64,000 bases of DNA from Neocallimastix lanati (nom. inval.) (Eukaryota > Neocallimastigomycota > Neocallimastigomycetes > Neocallimastigales > Neocallimastigaceae): NCBI GenBank assembly GCA_016946835.1, contig JACVTC010000067.1, positions 580,001 to 644,000 of the forward strand, read 5' to 3'. The translations under genes were made by a program, and so were the position numbers. The notes below the pieces were generated by a model that worked only from the letters and a program-made list of their open reading frames with translations, was not told the origin of the DNA and ran no database searches. This document shows positions 56,701-64,000 of this stretch, in pieces (the first letter of the stretch is position 1; each line of letters begins with the position of its first letter).

Positions 56701-57960
56701 TGTTCAAATTCATCCAGTAAACATGTGAATTTATTATGAGAGAAGATTGCTTCACGTTTATCCCTACAAATTCGATTAGACCACTTAATTTGTTTATCCC
56801 GAGGAGGAGTAACAAAACCATCAGGAGATATTTTTTTACAAGAAAGAATAAGTGGTAAATGGTCAGAGATGTCATTAAAAGAGTAGCATACAGAAGCAAT
56901 ATTCAGATAATTTCTTAATTTATCGTTCACTACTATAAAATCAATACAAGAATTCTTTCCACCATTAGACCAAGTAAATTGATGACCAACCATATCCATA
57001 AGAAACCATTGAGGGGAAATTCTAAGAATGAGATCTTTGAGTTGTTGCTTAGTCATATTGAAATCACCAACAATAGCCGAAGGGTTATTCTGATGGTTCT
57101 TGAGCCAATTAGCAAAATCAGTTTCCGCTTTTTCTCTAGAGTCTTTGTGTTTTTTGCTAGGGATGTAAATGTTCCCTAAAGAACATCTGACACCCCAAAA
57201 AGAGAATATATTTACTGAGAGTATATATCTATATTCAAAATCATCATTAGTGAATTGGCAGGAGGAGTGCACACCTATATAAAGGCCCCTCATACCAGGG
57301 ATTTTTTTGTCCGCACGTCTCAGTACTGTTCTATAATGATTAAGGAATGGATATGAGTTAGAAAAGGAGTTAAGGAATGAACTATTACCGACTTCTTGAA
57401 GACAAATACAAATAGGATTAAAGATTGAATTAAAATTGGTAAGTCCGTCACGTTTTTCAGAATTCCAACCATTTATGTTCCAGCTAATACAGAGGTTGAA
57501 ATATTTAGTATTCGAAAAAGGGTTAGCATACAGGAGGCTTTCAGAGATGGGGATTGAGGGTTCAGAATAATACCTGGTTCTATTATGATTAACATTGCTA
57601 AATGTGCGTATCCTTGAAGTAATCTTCCATTTTATTCTTTTAACAGGTAAGTGCTTAGTAATCAAATAAATAACCTTCAAATAATCAGTACAATTATTAT
57701 AGTTAACTCTTAGGATGAAGTAGTTTTCCATATTAATATAGTGTTTTTTAACGATTCCATGAACAACTTCATTACAATTTGATATCTTTTTGCTTAAAAA
57801 TTCCCATAGTCTACTTTCAGTCCAAGATTCAAGATCATGAATGAAAATTAAAACAAATTTATCATGGTCAGGACCATAAAGTCGCAGACCTCTTCGTATA
57901 GTTGACATAATAAAATAAAAAACTTATCTATATTAATAAAAGGTAAGTGTAATATAAAAA
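53697..57960 (-). mobile_element. Full-length-looking LINE with poly(A) tail
   Basis: A T run on plus (53697-53730) is the poly(A) tail. AATAAA on minus (53746-53751) precedes it by about 15 nt. One long ORF covers the element. The 5' limit, near 57960, is a guess because no target duplication was found. Confidence 0.9.
53823..57908 (-). CDS. LINE single-ORF polyprotein: RRM-like, endonuclease, RT, zinc knuckle; 1361 aa
   Basis: The N-terminal ~95 residues (FVLIFIHDLESWTESRLWEF ... NYFILRVNYNN ... IKWKI) have the beta-alpha-beta-beta-alpha-beta rhythm of an RRM or ORF1p-like fold, by inference. AP-type endonuclease spans about 135-345 with ISWNINGW, CLQEVG, IVGDFNM, CIDFIVVND and ISDHLPLIL. 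Reverse transcriptase spans about 611-880 with KNNKAPGPDGIP, NYRGISLINVG, FLDLKKAYDS, RQGCPLSPILFN and FADDIVLLAP. A zinc knuckle CPCCGES...HWILLC follows near 1171, then a C-terminal domain unknown to me. All catalytic residues I know are present and the frame is unbroken, so it may be active. The clade is unclear; a single ORF with an endonuclease and a C-terminal CCHC recalls L1/Tx1- or RTE-like lines. Confidence 0.93.
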   Translation of the reverse strand: MSTIRRGLRLYGPDHDKFVLIFIHDLESWTESRLWEFLSKKISNCNEVVHGIVKKHYINMENYFILRVNYNNCTDYLKVIYLITKHLPVKRIKWKITSRIRTFSNVNHNRTRYYSEPSIPISESLLYANPFSNTKYFNLCISWNINGWNSEKRDGLTNFNSIFNPICICLQEVGNSSFLNSFSNSYPFLNHYRTVLRRADKKIPGMRGLYIGVHSSCQFTNDDFEYRYILSVNIFSFWGVRCSLGNIYIPSKKHKDSREKAETDFANWLKNHQNNPSAIVGDFNMTKQQLKDLILRISPQWFLMDMVGHQFTWSNGGKNSCIDFIVVNDKLRNYLNIASVCYSFNDISDHLPLILSCKKISPDGFVTPPRDKQIKWSNRICRDKREAIFSHNKFTCLLDEFEHYDNLDSNTMVKKLLDTANKIGDDIQARVPTNLQGSAFHCPAYIKKLSHEKHLFYKRIKNFKLSNDLSNLQEFCDLSKEYRVLSDYIISIKRNIRNIRFKNLIHSIGECFLKNDAQRGWSGLKKISKPSYSSSQSPVYIKDKEGNVLVSQEDQLNRFAEHYEELASDITGHSLNENYWKRILNNSSTPQESWDINQPISMSEIHSTVLSMKNNKAPGPDGIPTEFFKAFFNSESRNSSQDDSNQEVTYSDCAKCLLLLFNKIWDGDFPNEWNSASIVSIPKKGDLSDCNNYRGISLINVGLKILSKIVTKRISDYAFSNGIIRPEQFGFRNKEECISLFVSIREIYQRRKFKDKFTFLAFLDLKKAYDSVPIYNILTKLNNLGIRGKCLQFITNLYLTSKARANFNGKLSKEFPIHRGVRQGCPLSPILFNIFINDIFDKCKSYGVITEKKKCCGGLFADDIVLLAPTKSSLKNLLNIAHDWGIKNEMTFGINKCATLVVKPKNFIPSRHYENPTFKLGMNYIPSTNQYTYLGIPFNESLDLKPIIAKMNSKINYTVNSFFRFLTNRNVPFYFKTRILVSFVLSSVLYYAPLLGSNKKNTEKAQTAFNRGLYWSFGFKNKSSNTSIYNMSKELSIPPIASFCAKAMIRCFKKWKDSSCIISHLVKNIPTLSHYSWTKKARSLAVHKHNNKLPGEIRKFYWENIHFSSTPAIRSTKYKKFKFGFKKFIQRLSLKYSQFSLGFFWIGRIKCGFKFDVKTYVKSNLVSENCPTYCPCCGESNSIPSFTHWILLCPKFEEFRQHFIPFVDEIFINFSLIVHEKSLNIPDDKEEDFDDNINFYVLCLLLGGNAVFEILKIGSGERRRYINNIFQSPSNESSFPISYFVGLAEFLTNVMPIVIGDFYTMIDLYSVRPTVVKSVDVVTIRQRRNSDTDSNDNFHPHGVIFDEWEELEAFSSSNLIT

Positions 57961-58728
57961 TAAAAAAAAAAAAAATAAAATTAGTAAAAAATTAAAAAAT
58001 TAAAAAAAATAAAAATTTATTGCTGTTGTCTTCTCTTTCGTGTATATTGTTTGCTAAAACTTGTTTGTTATTCTTTCTTTTTGTGTTGACTAGTTTTTAA
58101 TTAATGATTTTCAATTATAAATTCCTGTTTTATGTAAAAATTTCTGTAAAATAATCATATATAATATAAAATTTAAATGTAAATGAAATAATAGTTGTGA
58201 AAAACTATAAAAAGATTCCCATCCGTTAAATAATGTCTCAAACACAAGCTTTGGAGTGAATCAATCTCCTACATTTCCATTTTACAATAGCTACATGAGA
58301 GTATAAATAATACTATAGAAAAAAACATATACAAAATAATGCTAAAGTAAAAATACAATAGATTCATTACAATGATAATATGTAGAAACTACATGATATT
58401 ATTAATTATACAACTCCAATGTTACTACATATCCAGTTTAAGACATTATAGAACGTCAAGTTCACTTTCTACAGTCTTCCAGTATTCCAGATTTCTCTCT
58501 TCGTACTAGAAGCCACTTTAGAAAGGATAACCATTGATTATCATCAGAATCACAGAAAGCTGTAATTAGTACACCTGATATAGGTTATTCCTTTTCCATC
58601 AACCCTCCATGGACCTGGAAAAACAGTCCACTTCATTGGGGGAAAAATAATTAAGATTTTATTATTATACTAATTGCTGAATCCCCTCAGAAACCATACA
58701 GCTTAGGTTCCATCATTGGGTTTGTAGG
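57961..58728. other. Unassigned stretch, less A+T-rich in 58200-58728
   Basis: Positions 58200-58728 have a more even base composition than the spacers, with no long frame on either strand. On minus, short in-frame bits such as AFCDSDDNQW recall an RNase H motif but are interrupted. It is possibly an old element. No identification is made. Confidence 0.35.
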
Positions 58729-58756
58729 ATTCAAAATAAAGTGTATAAATAAATTC

Positions 58757-58787
<31 letters not shown>

Positions 58788-58861
58788 ATAGGCAATGAAC
58801 CTAGCTTGTTATGCTTATACCGTCGGAATAGTAAACCCTTGACGAGTTAAACTAAAACCCT
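58729..58861 (-). mobile_element. tRNA-related SINE-like repeat, copy 2
   Basis: On minus, 58861-58781 can fold as a tRNA-like cloverleaf. The acceptor AGGGTTT pairs with GGACTTT through wobbles. The A-box-like TAGTTTAACTCG matches 10 of 12 consensus positions. The T arm is CTAGG-TTCATTG-CCTAT. A T run of about 27 and the 28-bp segment GAATTTATTTATACAC...TTTTGAAT shared with 21798-21828 follow. A decayed tRNA gene with terminator is the alternative. Confidence 0.5.
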
Positions 58862-59070
58862 AGGCATAATTTTTTTTTTTTAAAAAAAACTACCAAATCA
58901 CTATCTATCTTCAACATTAATGGAATATTTATCATAATTTAAAAATTAAATTAATTCAATATATATATATTTATATATTTTTTATATATATATTTTTTAA
59001 ATGTCTTTAATAATATAAATAAAACTAGTCTATTATAATATACATATTTATATTATTATCATTTCCTCTT

Positions 59071-59106
<36 letters not shown>

Positions 59107-59758
59107 TTATTATTTTTATTTATAATTATAATTATATTTATTTTATTTAATTTTTTTTTTATTTAATGCTTTATTATTTTATTTTTTTGTAATTTATTTT
59201 TAAATTTTTTTTATTTTTTTTTGATTATAATTATTAATTATTATTTTATTTTTATTTTATTTTATTATTATTTTTTTTTTTTTAATTTATTTATATATAT
59301 ATATAAAAAAAGGATGGGATGGAAATTTATTAAATATAATTATTAAAAAAAAAAATTTTTTTTTTTTTTAATTAATTTATTATAATGATTGATTTTTAAT
59401 TTGCAATAATATAAAAAATTATAAAAAAGTTTCGTTTAAAAAAAAAAAAAATAAAAAGATTAGATTGTTATTGTAATTATTAGTATGATTATTATTGATG
59501 TTGATATAACATTTAATATATGAACTTATTTTTTTCTTTTTTTTTTCTTTTAAAGAAAACTTTTAAAGAATTCTTCTTCTCATAAAAATTATACATTATT
59601 TTCTAACATTTTTTTTACTATCTTTTCTTTTTGGATATTGCCTTTTTTTTTTTTCTTTTTTAATTTATAATAATTTATGAAGTATCGTTTGTTATGTTAA
59701 TTATTTTTTTTTTTTAAAAAAAAAGAAACTAAAAAGAATAAAGATATTTTCAAATAAT
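58862..59758. other. AT-rich 3' flank of the NuoF gene
   Basis: Homopolymer tracts only. The gene's 3' UTR and poly(A) site must lie here, close to 59758. No other feature was seen. Confidence 0.6.
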
Positions 59759-61286
59759 TTAATGGTGACCATTAACCTTTGGGTGAGCAGCTTGGTATTG
59801 TTTAATTCTTTGTTCAATAACTGGTCTGAAGTGCTTAATTAAACCACGAACTGGAAGAGCAGAAGCTTCACCTAAAGCACAGATGGTACGACCTTCAATA
59901 TTGTAAGTTAATTTATCTAATTGATCAACTTCTTCCATAGTACAGTTACCAACTTCAAGACGTTCCATCATTTCAGCCATCCAACCAGTACCCTAATAAA
60001 AATAAAATTTTATATAATTAAAAAAATTTTTTAAATTAATTAATTAAAACACTAAAATGTTTTTTTTTACTGAAAACTATAAAGATTAACAATATATTTT
60101 AATATATATTAAAATATTAATATAAACTAACTTCACGACATGGAGTACATTGACCACAACTTTCATGTCTGTAAAATTTACTGAAACGGCTAATAGCACG
60201 AATTGGATCAACAGATTTATCTAAAACTAACATAGCAGCGGTACCTAAGGAAGAACCACAGTCACTCATAGAATCATAATCCATGAAACAAGTATCAGCG
60301 AGTGGTCTTGGAATCATTGGACAGGAAGCACCACCTGGAATGACGGCAAGAAGATTATCCCAACCACCTTTAACACCACCAGCGTGCTTTTCAATAAGTT
60401 CACGCATAGAGATACCCATAGATTCTTCAACAGTACATGGGTTATTAACACAACCAGAGATACAGAAAAGCTTAGTACCATGGTTACGTTCACGTCCGAA
60501 ACTAGAGAACCACTTACCACCTCTTCTCATAATAGTTGGAGTAGCAGAGATAGTTTCAACGTTGTTAACGGTGGTTGGACAGCCAAAGACACCATAGTCA
60601 GCTGGGAATGGTGGCTTAATTCTTGGCTTACCTTGTTTACCTTCAATAGATTCAATTAAAGCAGTTTCTTCACCACAAACGTAAGCACCAGCACCACGTT
60701 GAATGTAAATATCCATATCCCAACCGGAACCACAAGCATTCTTACCAATAAGACCAGCCTTGTAGGCTTCGTTGATAGCTTTTTGAAGAATTTCAGCTTC
60801 ATTTACAAATTCACCACGAATGTAAATGTAAGCCTTATGGGCTTGAATAGCTCTACTAGCAATAAGAATACCTTCAATAAGTTTATGTGGGTCATTACGA
60901 ATAATTTCTCTATCCTTACAAGTGTTTGGTTCACCTTCATCACAGTTAATAACAAGGTATCTTGGTCTACCATCTAAAGGTTTATTTAAGAAAGACCATT
61001 TAAGACCAGTAGCAAAACCGGCACCACCACGACCTCTCATACCACTGACTTTCATTTCATTAATAATCCATTCATGACCTTTTTGAAGAATTTCCTTAGT
61101 CTTGTACCAATCACCACGCTTCATAGCAGCTTTAAGGTTCCAGTCTTGACGACCATATAAATTAGTCCAAATACGATCATCGTCAGTAAGTGGTTTGGAA
61201 CCAGCAAAAGTAGAGAAAGCTCCCTTAGCAATAGTAGAAGCAACTGGCTTAATTAAAGATTGCTTAGTTAATGTGTTAGCTAACAT
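59759..61286 (-). CDS. NDUFV1: NADH dehydrogenase 51-kDa subunit (NuoF/NDUFV1), 462 aa, two exons
   Basis: Exon 1 is 61286-60132 and exon 2 is 59992-59759. The 139-nt intron has a GTTAGT donor and a TTATTAG acceptor, phase 0, and joins TPCRE to GTGWMAEMM. The subunit binds NADH and FMN plus one 4Fe-4S cluster and passes electrons from NADH. Visible are the NADH/FMN motif [10 protein letters not shown] (near residue 85), the FMN motif [19 protein letters not shown] (near 200), and the cluster ligands ESCGQCTPC plus Cys in RTICALGE. Length matches human NDUFV1 (464). The start [20 protein letters not shown] is a typical basic amphipathic organelle leader. Odd points are [10 protein letters not shown] for the usual NADEGEPGTC and [10 protein letters not shown] for GDGAAWPVQG. 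Codons favour C-ending and GGT/GCT forms, unlike the neighbouring AT-rich genes, a sign of high expression. In an anaerobic fungus it would work in the hydrogenosome, perhaps with a 24-kDa partner; a mitochondrial complex I subunit is the alternative. Confidence 0.95.
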
Positions 61287-62728
61287 TTTGTCTATTGAAT
61301 ATATATTTAATGGTATTTACTATAAATAAAATAAAATGAAAAAAATTATATAGAAGTTTATATTAATTTCCACTATTGTTTATATATATAACAAATAATA
61401 ATAATTTTTAATGTTTTCATAATAAAAGTATATTATTTTAAAAAACATTTATTTTCTAATTTTAATATTGATTCCTAATTATTTAATTATAAATAAAATG
61501 AATATTTTTCCAAAACTTTTTAATCATATATATTTAATTATTTAAAACATATTTAAAATAATATTCTATTTTATTTTATTTTTCTTTTTATTTTATTTTA
61601 TTTTTTTTTTTGGTTATTGAGATATTAAAATTAATATATATATATTTTTTATCCTACTATAAGATTCATACTATTTTTTTTCTTTTTTTTACTTTTACTT
61701 TTATTATTTTTTTTTTCTAATTCAGTTGCTTATTTTTTTTTTTTTATTTTGCTTTATTATTTTTCCCCTAGATTTATTCAATAACACATGTATTTATTTA
61801 TCTTATATGAATATTGAATACATCTTTTTTTTTTTTTTTAATTTTTGTTTGATTGAATCTGATGAACTTATTTCCCCACAATTTTATATATCAAATTTTA
61901 TAACATCTAATAAAAACATTTTGAAATATTGTATGATTATTAAATATTTAAATATTTTAATTTATACTTTTTATTTTATTGTAATCTTGTCTTATCAAAT
62001 AAGTACTATTTTTCCCTTTTTTTTCCTTTTTAATAAAAAAAAAAAAAAAAAAAAAAATTAAATTATTATATATAGTTTTTTAAAAAAAAAAAAAATAATA
62101 AATTTTTTTTATAAATATTTAATAAAAAGAGAGAAAAAAAAAAGAGATAATAGTATATCTTTAAACTATTAACAAAAATATTAAAAAATATAAAAATTTT
62201 ATTTTATATATCAATAAAAAAAATTTTTACGAAAATAAATCTATTGATTTTCCCATATTTTAAAATATACTCCACATATATAAATCAACGAATAAGAATT
62301 TATTATTTCATTGTAGATAATACATTTTTTTTTTTATTTTTTAATTTTTTAGATACTTTTATTTATTTATTTATTATTTATACATTTATTTATTTAAATT
62401 AATTAATAAATACTCTTAGGTTTTATCTATTTTAATAATTAATTATTTATTTAATAATTTTTTTATTACTTTTTTTTTATTCTTATTTATATAGTATTAA
62501 AATTTTTTTGAAAAAATGTCATAATTTTATTTCAATATATATTATAATATATTATTATATCAATTATAAATATACAAAATATATATAAATTATTTACTAT
62601 TAATTGAGTCTTTTTTAAGCTTTACAATCATACATATATTACAATAAACTATAATATATACAGTTAGTAAATAAATGAAAATTAGAAAATAAAAAAGGGA
62701 ATAAAATTAAATAAAAGAAAAAGATTAT
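61287..62728. other. AT-rich upstream region of the NuoF gene
   Basis: The promoter side of the NuoF gene. Homopolymers and short A/T repeats throughout; no second gene or defined regulatory motif could be supported. The plus frame at 61726-62061 is low-complexity Phe/Ile/Lys. Confidence 0.6.
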
Positions 62729-63190
62729 TTAAATAATAAATAATAAATAATAAATAATAAATAATAAATAATAATAATAAATAATAATAATAAATAATAA
62801 ATAATAAATAATAAATAATAAATAATAAATAATAAATAATAAATAATAAATAATAATAATAAATAATAAATAATAAATAATAAATAATAAATAATAATAA
62901 TAAATAATAAATAATAAATAATAAATAATAAATAATAGATAATAAATAATAAATAATAAATAATAAATAATAAATAATAAATAATAAATAATAAATAATA
63001 AATAATAAATAATAAATAATAAATAATAATTAACTAAATAAATAAATAAATAATAATTAACTAAATAAATAAATAATAAATAATGGAATAATAAATAATA
63101 AATAATAAATAATTGAGTAATAAATAATAAATAATAATGAAATAATAAATAATAAATAATAAATAAATAATAAATAATAAATAATAAATT
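62729..63190. repeat. (AAATAAT)n heptanucleotide satellite
   Basis: About 460 bp of seven-base AAATAAT units with occasional three- and four-base variants and a few interruptions (such as TTAACT and TGGA). The minus frame reads LFIIYYL over and over, which is a by-product of the seven-base unit. Confidence 0.93.
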
Positions 63191-63761
63191 ATACAAAATA
63201 AATCATTAATATAATGATCCAAATAATTATCTGTATAACAATTGAATAATATTCCACTATGAATAATTCTAGTATAGAATTAATGATATATATTATATAA
63301 TATTATATAATAAAAGAATATAAATATTTCTTTTTATATTGAACAATATAATATTTTTTTGATTATCAAAGTGAATTGTTTTATTATTGATATTACAAAA
63401 TGATTGTCATATAAATTGGAAAAAGCAAATTATTATTATTTTTTTAAGAAAATATATAAAAATAAAGATATAAATATTTTGAAATATTAAAATTTTCATC
63501 TTAATGCCTTATAAATATTTTGTTTTTAATGCTATTTCATTTCATTATTTAATTACAAGTCATATATATACTGGTAAACTATGATTTAGAAAGTAAATTA
63601 ATTAATAAATAAATATATAATATAAAATTTACCAGTTTTTTAATAGGTAGACTAAATATTTTTAATGGTTTGAAAGATAATATAAAGATAAGTAATCAAA
63701 TTTTATTTTTTATTTTTCATTGATGTATGATAATTAAATAGACTAAATATATTATATATAA

Positions 63762-63881
63762 AAATGTGGAGAAATCTTTATTTTATTGATCCAGCATTGG
63801 ATTAACCATAAATTATTTATTAATGGCTGAATTTAAGCAGCTTATTTAAAAATTTTCGATCTAATGGATGACTCCACATTT
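63762..63881. other. Possible structured RNA or foldback element, 120 nt
   Basis: AAATGTGGAG at 63762 and CTCCACATTT at 63872 are perfect 10-bp complements closing a 120-nt segment. Inside are smaller hairpins: ATCCA-GCAT-TGGAT, GCTG-AATTTAAG-CAGC and ATCT-AAT-GGAT. No known RNA family was recognised. A small foldback transposon is the alternative. Confidence 0.4.
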
Positions 63882-63888
63882 AGTAACT

Positions 63889-63930
63889 ATATATTATATT
63901 ATATTATATTATATTATATTATATTATATT
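63889..63930. repeat. (ATATT)n pentanucleotide tract
   Basis: About eight perfect five-base units, right after the 120-nt foldback. Confidence 0.9.
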
Positions 63931-64000
63931 TGATGATTTTAATTTAAATTTCATTTTATAATATTTTATTTTATTATATTTATATTTTTCCTTTTTTTTT

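Noticed and set aside
62729-63196. 155-residue Leu/Ile/Tyr repeat protein
   Set aside because: A heptanucleotide satellite has no stop in this frame; nothing suggests translation.
1-64000. CRISPR arrays, prokaryotic operons, rRNA genes
   Set aside because: Introns, LTR elements and LINEs mark a eukaryotic nuclear sequence. The regular repeats seen are simple A/T satellites without spacers, and no rRNA motif was found.

Overview
The window is a very A+T-rich nuclear segment of a eukaryote with short introns (GTAAGT-like donors, TTTAG/TATAG acceptors), long A and T tracts between genes, and Asn/Lys-rich proteins. An early-diverging fungus, most likely an anaerobic gut fungus (Neocallimastigomycota), fits best. 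The reasons are a 51-kDa NADH-dehydrogenase subunit (NuoF/NDUFV1 type) with a short organelle-targeting leader and strongly biased codons, a fungal-length Vps55, and chromodomain-bearing Ty3/gypsy elements. A dictyostelid-like protist is the main alternative. The assignment is inferred, not proven.

Layout. 1-4.4 kb: a spliced coiled-coil gene of the plant At4g15545 type (275-2879, minus) and simple repeats. 4.4-8.6 kb: a two-exon gene for a 1329-residue protein with two HMG boxes (minus). 10.2-11.85 kb: a nine-exon VPS55 gene (minus) whose reading frame needs a one-nucleotide exon and which also has a six-nucleotide exon. 14.1-20.7 kb: a Ty1/copia element that looks whole, with near-identical LTRs and a 5-bp target duplication. 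21.7-22.7 kb: a tRNA-related SINE-like repeat and a 5'-truncated LINE end.

22.7-53.2 kb is one nested structure. A LINE (minus) is split at 25363/51468 by a Ty3/gypsy chromovirus, element B (25364-51467, plus). B carries element A (gypsy, minus) in its 5' LTR, and in its 3' LTR element C (gypsy-like, non-autonomous looking, minus). Element D (gypsy, minus) sits at the outer edge of C. Target duplications and equal LTR lengths give the order LINE, then B, then A and C, then D, all recent. A second LINE of a related family, apparently intact, lies at 53.7-57.9 kb.

58.2-58.9 kb holds unassigned sequence and a second tRNA-like repeat. 59.8-61.3 kb is the NuoF/NDUFV1 gene (minus, two exons). 61.3-64 kb is A+T-rich, with a long heptanucleotide satellite and a 120-nt structured island. 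Four host genes are supported, all on the minus strand. They share no evident pathway: endosomal trafficking, DNA binding, hydrogenosomal or mitochondrial NADH oxidation, and an unknown coiled-coil role.
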